A stretch of 64,000 bases of DNA from Gammaproteobacteria bacterium (GTDB lineage Bacteria > Pseudomonadota > Gammaproteobacteria > Eutrophobiales > Eutrophobiaceae): NCBI GenBank assembly GCA_028279365.1, contig JANQNX010000010.1:146206-210205 (forward strand). Direction: 5' to 3'. The notes under the pieces were generated by a model that worked only from the letters and a program-made list of their open reading frames with translations, was not told the DNA's origin and ran no database searches. A program made the position numbers and the translations under genes. Of this stretch, positions 16,335-24,897 are shown in pieces (within the stretch, counting starts at the first letter, position 1; the number at the start of each line of letters is the position of its first letter).

Positions 16335-16994
16335 ATGGACTTACTCAAAAAAATAGTTCGCATTTTTTCATTAAGCGCTTTTTTTCTAATCATTCTGCTT
16401 AATAATACTAATGCAGCAGTGCAAGTTCCTTATATTGAAATGGAATTTTTACCGGGTGATGACAGTGTTAATTTAACCTCAAGTATTTTCAGTACCTTAC
16501 AAATTAAGGGTCATGCCACTTCTGCGATGACTGACACCCTTACTCAGGTTGATATCACAGACTTGCCTTTTGAATTAACTACGATATTTAATCCAAATCT
16601 AAGCGTGTCTGATGGATCAGGTGGATTTATACACACCGCCATAGCCGGGACTTTAAATATTGATAATGGTAATGCTCTAATTGCAACCTTAATTAATATT
16701 GAATTAAATTCTACGTCTAATAATTCACACACTTTGAATGCAGATGTTCTTTTTTCTTCTGGTAATCTTGTCTTACCAGGTGTAACTGAGGGCAGATTTG
16801 AGAGTGTTTTTACAGGTCCTGCACCATCTTTAGATTTTAGTTACTTTGCTAGTGGCAATGAAACATTATCAGCTAGCATTGGCCCTTTATTAGTAGAACA
16901 AATTGATTTAATAACTATCCCAGTACCCGGAGCTTTATTTTTATTTATGAGTTCACTTATTGGGCTTTTCAGATTTAATAAAATAGCTTCTTAA
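16335..16994 (+). CDS. Secreted protein with VPLP-type C-terminal sorting tail
   Basis: 219 residues. It has a signal peptide (about 1-28, ending NAA) and a Ser/Thr/Asn-rich beta-like body. The tail is IPVPGALFLFMSSLIGLF followed by RFNK, matching the tripartite design (motif, membrane helix, basic end) of the PEP-CTERM/VPLPA-CTERM class. Such proteins are normally processed by an exosortase, and none is found in this window. It is divergent from gspG across a region with an operator-like motif. The body is not recognised. Confidence 0.8.
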   Translation: MDLLKKIVRIFSLSAFFLIILLNNTNAAVQVPYIEMEFLPGDDSVNLTSSIFSTLQIKGHATSAMTDTLTQVDITDLPFELTTIFNPNLSVSDGSGGFIHTAIAGTLNIDNGNALIATLINIELNSTSNNSHTLNADVLFSSGNLVLPGVTEGRFESVFTGPAPSLDFSYFASGNETLSASIGPLLVEQIDLITIPVPGALFLFMSSLIGLFRFNKIAS

Positions 16995-17018
16995 CTAGAA
17001 TAAAACTTTTAGTAACTA

Positions 17019-17648
17019 ATGAAATGCACATCAATATTGCGTGTTTTTCTGGTACTGTGTTTTTTATATTCCAAATTAGCTATATCTGATTCATCAGAAC
17101 ATTTCGGAACACTTGAAAACCAAATATATACCTCTAGCGATAAATCCTTAACAACCCTGCTACCTTCTTTAGATGGAGAGTTTCGTGACTACAAAAACTC
17201 TGTGTCAGTTTATGATGCGTCTATTGGAAAACAATATACGCTTGAGTATAACAACATTTCCAGTGAGCAACTCGATAAGTACAAACAACAGGGTGCTAAA
17301 AACTACCTATCAAGCTTCACTCGAGGTGAATTGATAAATAACCGGTATAAAAACAGTTTTAATACAGTAAATATATTAAGTGAAGATTTAAAAGTAGTTA
17401 ATTCTTTACCTTTACTTATCACTACTATTACTTTACCTAATAGTTCACCTTTAACTAATAGAGAAGGACAAAAAAAAGATATGATTGCTGCTTTAGGTAC
17501 GTCAATCCAAAATAATAAAGTGATCACATATCATATACTTAAGACCCATATAGGCACTGGAAATAAAAAGCATGCGCTGGATAAAATGAAAGAGAAAATT
17601 ATCGATTGGGCAGATAATACGAATTACAAAAAAACGGCTAGACTTTAA
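17019..17648 (+). CDS. Uncharacterised secreted protein
   Basis: 209 residues with a signal peptide (about 1-23, ending AIS). It has no cysteine-rich region, membrane helix or sorting tail after that. I do not recognise the family; the body looks like a small alpha/beta domain (YTLEYNNISSEQLDKYKQQG, then NVITYHILKTHIGTG-like strands). It starts 24 bp after the VPLP-tail gene, so the two are probably co-transcribed. The stop overlaps by 4 bp with the convergent gene. Confidence 0.65.
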   Translation: MKCTSILRVFLVLCFLYSKLAISDSSEHFGTLENQIYTSSDKSLTTLLPSLDGEFRDYKNSVSVYDASIGKQYTLEYNNISSEQLDKYKQQGAKNYLSSFTRGELINNRYKNSFNTVNILSEDLKVVNSLPLLITTITLPNSSPLTNREGQKKDMIAALGTSIQNNKVITYHILKTHIGTGNKKHALDKMKEKIIDWADNTNYKKTARL

Positions 17649-18370
17649 ACAGTTTTATTCTTATTAAAGAAACGTAATACAATTAAGCCCGTAAAAAAAT
17701 AGATTAGCGAATTTGATAATGGCACCGGCTTGAAAGCCAACGATTCCGCTTGAATCCACCAAGAATCTTCCGTCTGACTATTTTCGATAAAATATCTTAA
17801 AGAAAAGTAAACACCATCAAACCCATAGAAGTCAGACTTATCTTGAGGTAACGCTAGAGAGTTAATGAGTGAAAGATCGTAACCATCAACGTCTTCTAAA
17901 TCGCGAAAAGACAACATGAATCTTTCTAGCGAACTTAGGTCAGGATAAGGATTAACCATTTCAAATTGATATTCATCCTGAATCGGTATAGGGCCGAAAC
18001 ATATATTATCAATTGAACAAATCTCATCAAAGCCAAAATTATCATAAATTGACAGATACAAACCACTCTCAATTTCATCGGCGCGAATTAAAATATTTTC
18101 TTGTGCTATATTGATACTAACCAAAGTCGAATCAGTAAAAAACTGATAACCCGCTGTCGCATCGGTTATACTTGATAATACTGATTCAGAAGTATCGTAA
18201 CGCAAGTGGATATTAAGACTATCACCGATACTGAATGGAGCGTTATCTGTTACGTTAGTCAGCTTACCTTCAAGTTGCAATTCAACCAAAGCCGCATTGG
18301 CCTGGCTTGCAGAAAAGAACAATAGAAAAATAACATTGGCTAGCGAAAAAAACCGTAGCATAACACTCAT
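17645..18370 (-). CDS. Secreted protein with VPLP-like C-terminal tail
   Basis: 241 residues. A signal peptide (about 1-26, ending ANA) leads into an LVELQLEGKLTNVTDNAPFSIGD start typical of PEP-CTERM proteins with a beta-sandwich body (GDSLNIHLRYDTSE). The tail is KPVPLSNSLIYFFTGLIVLRFFNKNK, a weaker version of the VPLP, helix, basic pattern. The body has two closely spaced cysteines (CSIDNICFG) that could form a disulfide. Function unknown. It lies 42 bp downstream of another VPLP-tail gene on the same strand. Confidence 0.75.
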   Translation of the reverse strand: MSVMLRFFSLANVIFLLFFSASQANAALVELQLEGKLTNVTDNAPFSIGDSLNIHLRYDTSESVLSSITDATAGYQFFTDSTLVSINIAQENILIRADEIESGLYLSIYDNFGFDEICSIDNICFGPIPIQDEYQFEMVNPYPDLSSLERFMLSFRDLEDVDGYDLSLINSLALPQDKSDFYGFDGVYFSLRYFIENSQTEDSWWIQAESLAFKPVPLSNSLIYFFTGLIVLRFFNKNKTV

Positions 18371-18412
18371 TTTACAGCTAACTAATTTAGCTAAATGCTA
18401 AGCAACATTAGA

Positions 18413-19057
18413 TCAGATATTTCTTCTACCCTTGGCAACACCGACCAGTCCAATCAACGCAGAACCAAACAACCAAACAGCAGCCGGAACCGGAATAGGG
18501 TTTAATTGCACCAGCCAATCATTGAATTGACCATCAGGCGTGCCAGGCTCTAACCAACCCTCACCAATGAATGGACCACAGTCTGAATGACCGGCACAGC
18601 GATGACTGTTTCCTAATGCATTAAATGCTATACCTGCATTATCCTGATCTGAATTAATCGTTAATATATTATTAAGCGGATCAATCAATGTCATGACGCC
18701 ATTCAAAGCACTAAAACCGCCATCAGGACCTGGGACGATAACAATATCGGTAAGATCGTGATTGACTGTCCACATTTCGTTGGTCGTGTTATTCCAGATC
18801 GAACCCGAAATAGTGGCCGTGTTACCTCCATCCCACAACAATGTGACATAAGCGTTGTTTGTTTCGACGCTAAATGTTGGACCGACACCAGTAGGAGGGG
18901 AAAGCGCATCTAATCTTAAACCATAAGGGCCTTGTGAACTAACAACACTGCCATCCGGGTGATCGAGAAGCTGATAAGCGCCTGGAGTTAATGTCGCAGC
19001 TAGTACCACTTGTGAAGTAAGGAAAAAAACAAACAGTGTATTTATCAAAATCCGCAT
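18413..19057 (-). CDS. Secreted protein with VPLPA-type sorting tail
   Basis: 214 residues. A signal peptide (about 1-20) precedes a beta-rich body. The C-terminus NPIPVPAAVWLFGSALIGLVG then AKGRRN is a textbook VPLPA-CTERM tail. Two cysteines (HRCAGHSDCGPF) may pair. The start is supported by AAGGA upstream. It is probably the first gene of a short operon with the gene at 17645-18370. The predicted fate is T2SS or Sec export followed by sorting to the surface; this is inferred from the tail only. Confidence 0.82.
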   Translation of the reverse strand: MRILINTLFVFFLTSQVVLAATLTPGAYQLLDHPDGSVVSSQGPYGLRLDALSPPTGVGPTFSVETNNAYVTLLWDGGNTATISGSIWNNTTNEMWTVNHDLTDIVIVPGPDGGFSALNGVMTLIDPLNNILTINSDQDNAGIAFNALGNSHRCAGHSDCGPFIGEGWLEPGTPDGQFNDWLVQLNPIPVPAAVWLFGSALIGLVGVAKGRRNI

Positions 19058-19350
19058 AATAATAAATCCTTGTGTGTGAGCAAAATACTGATTACATTTC
19101 AGCTAACTAAACAATAACCTACCCCAAGGCTAGTGATAAATATTTAGTGTCGCTAATTTTTGACATTATACGTTTTTTATTTGTTTCTATGTGTTACACA
19201 AAAATAAAACTTTTATGACGATGCTACGAAGCTTGTGAATTAAAAATCGATAGAAATGCAATACATAATTCTTACATATGTCTACAAAGCATTAATCAAA
19301 ATTTAACTTCAATGTCATTAGAATTTCGATATAGAACACTATATTTATAG

Positions 19351-19460
19351 TCGTTAACTCTATTAATAGTTAACGTCCTCCCCAAATAATCTGGCTGATA
19401 CTTAAAACATTAAGTATCTTTTGTGCACCGCTAGCCCCTAGACTAGTGGTGCATTTTTTT
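19351..19460 (+). ncRNA. Candidate small RNA with anti-Shine-Dalgarno loop
   Basis: Three hairpins lie in series. The first is GTTAACT/AGTTAAC (19353-19374). The second is GATACTTAA/TTAAGTATC (19397-19418), with a 9 bp stem. The third is a GC-richer TGCACCGCTAG/CTAGTGGTGCA stem (19424-19453) followed by seven T, an intrinsic terminator. Between the first two is the unpaired TCCTCCCC (19376-19383), complementary to Shine-Dalgarno sequences. An AT-rich TATATT/TATAGT stretch at 19340-19350 could be a -10. No open frame lies within. This could be a trans-acting sRNA or a leader, and transcription is unproven. Confidence 0.5.
19424..19460 (+). terminator. Rho-independent terminator
   Basis: An 11 bp stem (TGCACCGCTAG with CTAGTGGTGCA, one G-U pair) with an 8-base loop is followed by TTTTTTT. 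It lies upstream of, not after, any annotated rightward gene, so it implies an independent short transcript or an attenuated leader of the gene at 19690. Confidence 0.75.
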
Positions 19461-19555
19461 ATCGGTTATTCAGACACAAGCCAAGTTGTTATTATCAGGC
19501 TCAAGCATCAATCCACTAACTTTTTAATCATAGGGTTAAGACTCATTAAACAAAC

Positions 19556-19571
19556 GCATACTTTCGCATAC
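19556..19571. promoter_or_regulatory. CATAC/ATAC operator-like motif
   Basis: GCATACTTTCGCATAC shares the GCATAC-N4-GNATAC layout with the copy at 16198-16213. It lies about 120 bp upstream of a VPLP-tail protein gene. Confidence 0.45.
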
Positions 19572-19689
19572 GTTTTAACCACTGCATTTTTTGTGAATAT
19601 CGTCACATTTTTTACATATTTATTTCATGTTTGCTTGTTATTTTACGCCTATGTTGATTGCTGATTAATTCATGTACGGAGTAATTATT

Positions 19690-20469
19690 GTGAGAAAGTT
19701 GATTGTTTCATTATGTCTATTTCTACTTGGTAATTCAGTAAATGCTGCAACCATATCACTTGGTATCAACGATTCACTGGTAACGATCAATTCAAAAACC
19801 GCGGAAGCACGTTATCGCCTGAGCCAGACAAATTGGGACCAGACGATATTTAACGGTACCAATTTCACCGCTCCCAATATCATTACCAATGGATTAGGAA
19901 ACGCTAACCAGCTAAACGGGGTGAGTTGGGATTTTAGTCTTTCATTTGAAAGTGGTAATACTGGTAACAAAGGCCTGACCTTTACCCTGGCTGATACAAC
20001 AACCGGCACACAGGTTTATCAACTTACTTATGATACAGCCAACCCCATCAATGGAATTACACCAACACAAGCTTTTAACGGGATTAAGATTGAAGCCAGG
20101 GCCGGAGCGTTGAGAGATTCAACAAGCAGTGCAAATATTGACATAACGAACTTGTCATTTTCATCCGCAATGAATACTAATGGAGTATTACCAACAAACT
20201 TATCGGCCTTCACACCACCGGGAGTGAATGAAGATATCTCAACCTGGCTGGTTGCAGATACCAATCTTGGTGATATTGACTGGTTACTAACAGGCACGGT
20301 TAATGGAAGTTTCTTGTGTTCGGGAGGAGGCGCCAGTTGCTTGCGTGATGAAAGTGTCAAATTAAACTTCAAACTGGCAGATGTCTCAGTAGTGCCCATA
20401 CCTGGCGCATTGTGGTTGTTCGGAACAGGGCTATTAACATTTGCAGGCCTGTCGCGTAGGCGAATTTAG
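19690..20469 (+). CDS. Secreted protein with VPLP-type sorting tail
   Basis: 259 residues from a GTG at 19690. I prefer this start because CGGAG lies eight bases upstream and it gives a compact signal peptide (VRKLIVSLCLFLLGNSVNA). An ATG at 19672 would add six residues. The body is Thr/Asn/Gly-rich with beta strands (WDFSLSFESGNTGNKGLTFTLAD). The pair FLCSGGGASC carries two cysteines. The C-terminus VVPIPGALWLFGTGLLTFAG then SRRR is a clear PEP/VPLPA-CTERM-type tail. It is convergent with the tolC-like gene, 11 bp apart. Confidence 0.82.
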   Translation: MRKLIVSLCLFLLGNSVNAATISLGINDSLVTINSKTAEARYRLSQTNWDQTIFNGTNFTAPNIITNGLGNANQLNGVSWDFSLSFESGNTGNKGLTFTLADTTTGTQVYQLTYDTANPINGITPTQAFNGIKIEARAGALRDSTSSANIDITNLSFSSAMNTNGVLPTNLSAFTPPGVNEDISTWLVADTNLGDIDWLLTGTVNGSFLCSGGGASCLRDESVKLNFKLADVSVVPIPGALWLFGTGLLTFAGLSRRRI

Positions 20470-20480
20470 TCGTTGTTTAC

Positions 20481-21911
20481 TTAGTCTATGCCAAGTTTTT
20501 TCAGGTTAACCGTAGCCGCATCAAAGTTAGTCTGAGCAACTTCACGCTTTAATCCGGCAAGATAATAACGCACCCTTGCCTCGGCAGCGGTGTTCTCACG
20601 AATATTAACTAAAAAGAAATCACTGGCACCTTGTTCAAACCGACGTATCTCCGCATCACGCAATGTCTCGGCCTGATTCACTTCCTGTTGTGCAAGCCAA
20701 AGCAACTCCTCGGCTGCACTTAAATCCAGCAAAATATTACCCACTTCCATTTGAATAGTATTTTCCATCAGTCGTTCTTTTTGCCGTAACGCGCTCAATT
20801 TGGCTTTGGTCTCAGCAAGCGCACCTTTGGCGGCACGCTGTTCAAGTGGCACAGAAAATCGTAAACCAATAATTAAATCCGTTTCGTCACGTGACCCCCC
20901 CCCCTCGGCTACCGCGCCAAAAGGTTGTGCCAACTCCAGATTTACATCCAGCCGTGGTAATAGTGCATTTTCATTCAGTTTTATACGTCGAATTGCTCGG
21001 GTAATCGTATTTCTCAGACGTTTCAATTCAGGCCGGGATTCATACAAGCTGTTTAAATTCTGCAACTCGTAAAACGAACCATCCGCTTGTGGCGATGGCT
21101 TGTATGCCGGTAACTGCTCAGAGGAAACAATCAACGGTTCACCATCACCATCCCGGTAGTACATGGATAGTTCATTTGCCGCGATAGCAAAATCACGTGT
21201 CGATGCAGCGAGTAATGACTGTCGACGCGTAATATTCTGCCGATTTTCTGTAAGCACAATCTGGGCTCGGGCGCCCCGCTCAACTTCACGCTCAAGCCCA
21301 ACCTCTCTCTCCAAAGCTATATTGAGTAAGTTCTCATAGACTAGCTGTTTTTGTCCCAACGCTACCCAACGCCAATAGGCCACCAATGCCTTTTGCGCAA
21401 CGCCTATACGCGTTAACAACACATCAAACTCAGCTTCACGAGTCGCCAATTGTGTATCAGTCACATTGAATCGACGCGGGTCAATATCGCGATCTCTTAA
21501 TAATGAAAACAACGCACCCAGTTTTACCTGACCGCCTGTATTGGTGAAACGCTCGTCTTCATAAATCGGGAAGGTGCCGTTTGAAACACGATAACCTCCA
21601 TAGATTTGCGGACCACCTTGTCTGGAAAGATAACGCGATGCTCGACCTTCAAGATAACGGCTATTATAAAAACCATCAGCCCAGTTAAAGCTTTCACCAT
21701 CAAAGATTAAATCAAAAGCGCCCTCTGCACTTAATGCTCTGGCTTCTGCCGCGCGTTGGTCGGCCAACATCTCGATCACCTTGGGAAAATGTAAGGCAGC
21801 AGATTGCAATACAGTATTCGGAGTTAACTCAGGCTCAGCGCTGGTTGTTTCTGTCTTTTCAGCGAACGCTAAAGAAGAAATGCATAGCAATGCCCAGATT
21901 GTTAAACGCAT
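20481..21911 (-). CDS. TolC-family outer membrane efflux protein
   Basis: 476 residues. A signal peptide (about 1-17) precedes two outer-membrane efflux (OEP) repeats rich in long helices (VGLEREVERGARAQIVLTENRQNI in the first, AEELLWLAQQEVNQAETLRDAEI in the second), as in TolC. Such proteins form the trimeric outer-membrane channel of tripartite export systems. It starts 4 bp after the HlyD-like gene, which follows the ABC gene, so all three make one operon. The substrate cannot be inferred. Confidence 0.9.
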   Translation of the reverse strand: MRLTIWALLCISSLAFAEKTETTSAEPELTPNTVLQSAALHFPKVIEMLADQRAAEARALSAEGAFDLIFDGESFNWADGFYNSRYLEGRASRYLSRQGGPQIYGGYRVSNGTFPIYEDERFTNTGGQVKLGALFSLLRDRDIDPRRFNVTDTQLATREAEFDVLLTRIGVAQKALVAYWRWVALGQKQLVYENLLNIALEREVGLEREVERGARAQIVLTENRQNITRRQSLLAASTRDFAIAANELSMYYRDGDGEPLIVSSEQLPAYKPSPQADGSFYELQNLNSLYESRPELKRLRNTITRAIRRIKLNENALLPRLDVNLELAQPFGAVAEGGGSRDETDLIIGLRFSVPLEQRAAKGALAETKAKLSALRQKERLMENTIQMEVGNILLDLSAAEELLWLAQQEVNQAETLRDAEIRRFEQGASDFFLVNIRENTAAEARVRYYLAGLKREVAQTNFDAATVNLKKLGID

Positions 21912-21915
21912 GACA

Positions 21916-22944
21916 TTATTCCTGCTTTATGCGATCAAACCTGGTACGGAAATCGGGAGGAAAGTCATTAAATTGTCGCCATAATTCATAGCCCAATAAT
22001 ACTTCTTCGAGCAATATCCAGCCACGCGCCTTGGAACCAAAGCGGACAAAGTCATCATTCGGCCATGGGTTTAAGTCGCTAGGGTCTTCTTTGACTAATA
22101 CCCTGAAACGTCCATTTGTCTGAGCCGATGGATCGACCGCGATCACTATGCCGCCAAATGTACCAACCGCTACAGATGGCCAACCACTAAATTGCACCAC
22201 AGGCCAACCTTCAAACTGCAACCTGACTTTATCGCCGGTTCTTATCAACGATATATCGCGCCCATCGATATAGAGTTCGACGATACGCTCGACTTCGTCA
22301 GGTACAAACGTGGCAATCAAATCACCTGTCGAAACAAACGTAGACGCATCACCAGCATTAACTTGTAAGATGACACCATCGCGTGGAGCGCGCACGATCT
22401 GAACTGACTGACGCGACAGATTCACATCGGCTCGAGTTAGAGCCGCAGCGGCTTCAGCAACAGCTGCACGTCGTTCCTGTAATTTAATCCTTGCTTGTTC
22501 AAACTCGCGCCTCGCAGCCAGTCCTTCGTTAAACAGATCTTCTGTCCGTCTGGCATCGATGGCAGCGGTTTGTTCTGCAGCTTCGGCCGCATTTAATCTT
22601 GCAATCACCTGTTGTCGCTCAGCTTGCAAACGTTCCAGTAGTTGCGGATCGTTATCCACCACTTTTACAATCGGATCACCGACTTTGACGTGGCTCCCAT
22701 CACGCACATACCATTCCTGTATTCGTCCCGATACAAAGGCATTAATTTCCTGCAATCGGTCATTCGGATTCAATGCCGTAACCGACCCGATACCTGCTGT
22801 ATTCTGTACCCAAGGTGTCATGGTTAAAAAAGCAATCAACAAAGCAATCATCAACGCAATTAAAAAGGCAATGGTTCTGGTTGCATTGGGTATGCCGATC
22901 GAATGCAGGGTTTTAAAATGATGCTCTTGGCTTTCGTGGATCAC
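21916..22944 (-). CDS. HlyD-type membrane fusion protein
   Basis: 342 residues with one N-terminal membrane segment (about 25-47). A split biotinyl-lipoyl domain (GRIQEWYVRDGSHVKVGDPIVKV, then VRAPRDGVILQVNAGDAS) surrounds a coiled-coil hairpin (about 100-170, rich in Ala, Glu, Arg and Gln). A beta-barrel region follows (about 215-300). It would bridge the inner-membrane ABC protein and the TolC-like channel. It sits 8 bp after the ABC gene. Confidence 0.92.
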   Translation of the reverse strand: MIHESQEHHFKTLHSIGIPNATRTIAFLIALMIALLIAFLTMTPWVQNTAGIGSVTALNPNDRLQEINAFVSGRIQEWYVRDGSHVKVGDPIVKVVDNDPQLLERLQAERQQVIARLNAAEAAEQTAAIDARRTEDLFNEGLAARREFEQARIKLQERRAAVAEAAAALTRADVNLSRQSVQIVRAPRDGVILQVNAGDASTFVSTGDLIATFVPDEVERIVELYIDGRDISLIRTGDKVRLQFEGWPVVQFSGWPSVAVGTFGGIVIAVDPSAQTNGRFRVLVKEDPSDLNPWPNDDFVRFGSKARGWILLEEVLLGYELWRQFNDFPPDFRTRFDRIKQE

Positions 22945-22952
22945 GTTATCAT

Positions 22953-24674
22953 TTACTCCTGCACAGGTTTACCGTTTTCATTCAAATCGAATGGAATCAA
23001 CTTTTGCTCATTAGCATCTAGCAATAATTTATAGTCATAGCCAAGATTTGCCGTTCGCCATGAGCAATGCAATATTGTCGTGTGGCATTCCTTTAATCGA
23101 TCCAATGCACGTTTCATAATTCCCTTGGGAACCAAGTCAAACATCTCACCCAACATTAATATTCTCGGTTTTGCGATGATTGCCCCGGCCAGTTTAAGCC
23201 GCGTGAGTTCCATGAGAGACAAAGGCCAACCACTGGTCGCAATTTTTGTATCAATACCTTTATCCAACTGCGCTAACACGACTTCCAATTCGACCAATTC
23301 CATGACTTCGTGCAAATTTTCAATCTGTACATCATCACACTGAAATTCAAGATACTCACGAATCGTCATCGCGACTATACGAGGCTGATCCATGACCATG
23401 ATTTCCCGGCGTAAAGACGTAACCGGGATGGTATGCGTATCAATTTTACCTATGGAAAAGAACCCGTTTAGCGGGCGTCTCTGCCCCTTCATAAACATCG
23501 TTAATAACTGTTGCATATTATGCTGTCCGGGTTTAACCAGTACCCGGGCTTTCGCTGGTATTTCAAAATTTAACTTTAATGTCTCATTGGCAAACTCACC
23601 GCTGGCATTGATAAAAGACAATGATGCATCACTGTCTATTCGCGATACGCTGGCCTTCGAATCTTCCTGTTCGACATCATAAAACTGACTAAGCTCATCA
23701 ATCGCACCACAAAGATCATAAAAATAGACCAAATAAACACCAAACTGCGACACACCAAAAAACACCACTGATAAAACGATTTCTGCCGCAACTAATTGTC
23801 CCAGATTAAGCTGTCCTTGCATGACCAGCCAACCGCCGAGACTTAGTAACGTGGCACTACCCGCCGCATAAACAAATAAAAAACACAGCGTCTGGCTGAA
23901 ATACTGACGGAAATGACGGATATGCTGTTGAATAAAGCTTGAAGTAAATGCGTCAGTTTTCTTCAGAGCGGTCGACACCTGCTTTTCAGATTTGTAAAAG
24001 CCATCAGATGCACCAATCTCTTCGAGCCACGCCGCCGTCATATGCTTACGGTGTGATAATTCAATGGCGCTGAACACAGCAGGTCTGCCCCATAACGTCC
24101 AGATTAACCAGAGTAATAGTACGACTGCCAGATTAAATACCAAGAAATAAGGGTGATAGAGCGAAACAATAATAAAGCCGACAATGGCCTGTAAGATTAA
24201 GGTAATGCCGCCGACTACCAGATTCGGCATCATCTTCTGCACGATGATGATGTCAAAATAGCGGTTAAACAACGGACTGCGGCCTGCATTATCAAAATAC
24301 GGATCGATGGCATAAATGGCCCGAAGTGATATTTCTGACACCATGCGCGCATAGAAGTGACGACCGAACACATCCATCAGATGAATTCGCAACGCGATCA
24401 ATAACGCCGCCAATAACAACAACACAAACAGTGAACCAGAAAGTACGATCAAGGCAGTTCTGAGTCCAGTGTTGGCGACCGTATTAACCAGCATCTGAAC
24501 CGAAATCGGTGTTGCCAATGACAACAAGCTGATACCAATACCATAAGCGATGGCCAAGATATAATACTGCCTTTCTGGCGCCAGTATTGAAAACATCACG
24601 CCAAGAAAGCCAATAAAAGACTTTCTTTTTATCGCATCTGCAAGGGCTTTTTTATTGTTAGTCGATTCTGCCAA
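22953..24674 (-). CDS. ABC exporter-like protein with degenerate ATPase domain
   Basis: 573 residues in the half-transporter layout: a membrane domain with about six segments (1-320) and a nucleotide-binding-like domain (about 345-560). The second domain is degenerate. The Walker A position reads VKPGQHNMQQLL with no GxxGxGK[ST]; the signature LSGGQ is replaced by PLSLME; Walker B reads RILMLGEMFD instead of LLILDE; and the switch His is absent (LHCSWRTANL). The reading frame is intact, so this is a conserved pseudo-ATPase or a strongly divergent protein, not a decayed gene. It is operonic with the HlyD- and TolC-like genes. It may need an external ATPase. Confidence 0.85.
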   Translation of the reverse strand: MAESTNNKKALADAIKRKSFIGFLGVMFSILAPERQYYILAIAYGIGISLLSLATPISVQMLVNTVANTGLRTALIVLSGSLFVLLLLAALLIALRIHLMDVFGRHFYARMVSEISLRAIYAIDPYFDNAGRSPLFNRYFDIIIVQKMMPNLVVGGITLILQAIVGFIIVSLYHPYFLVFNLAVVLLLWLIWTLWGRPAVFSAIELSHRKHMTAAWLEEIGASDGFYKSEKQVSTALKKTDAFTSSFIQQHIRHFRQYFSQTLCFLFVYAAGSATLLSLGGWLVMQGQLNLGQLVAAEIVLSVVFFGVSQFGVYLVYFYDLCGAIDELSQFYDVEQEDSKASVSRIDSDASLSFINASGEFANETLKLNFEIPAKARVLVKPGQHNMQQLLTMFMKGQRRPLNGFFSIGKIDTHTIPVTSLRREIMVMDQPRIVAMTIREYLEFQCDDVQIENLHEVMELVELEVVLAQLDKGIDTKIATSGWPLSLMELTRLKLAGAIIAKPRILMLGEMFDLVPKGIMKRALDRLKECHTTILHCSWRTANLGYDYKLLLDANEQKLIPFDLNENGKPVQE

Positions 24675-24897
24675 TTTCCCGGGACTCTTCCAAATTCAAA
24701 TTAAAGATATTTATGTTGCCTTTAAATACTGTACAAAGACAAGCTTCACTATCATTGTATTGTTCTCAGCTTCCCCAAGAAAAACGATAATTATTCATAC
24801 CAATTTGCTTTTATTTTCACACGCTTATAGACAGCCAGCTGGAAAAAAAATTCTTAATGAAAACCAATGGTATTATTACAATTTAATCCAAAATACT

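Larger units (their letters stand above)
19058..19671. other. Intergenic region with candidate sRNA and operator motif
   Basis: This 614 bp AT-rich gap lies between two divergent VPLP-tail genes. It contains the three-hairpin element ending in a terminator (19351-19460) and one CATAC/ATAC motif (19556-19571). A 72-codon open frame across 19446-19664 begins inside the terminator and has no ribosome binding site, so I do not count it as a gene. Confidence 0.65.

Noticed and set aside
19446..19664. 72-codon rightward frame before the VPLP-tail gene
   Set aside because: It begins inside the terminator stem and has no ribosome binding site; the region holds operator-like DNA.
22953..24674. ABC gene as a pseudogene
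   Set aside because: The frame is intact with normal length and tight operon spacing. Loss of motifs without frameshift or stop argues for a conserved altered protein.
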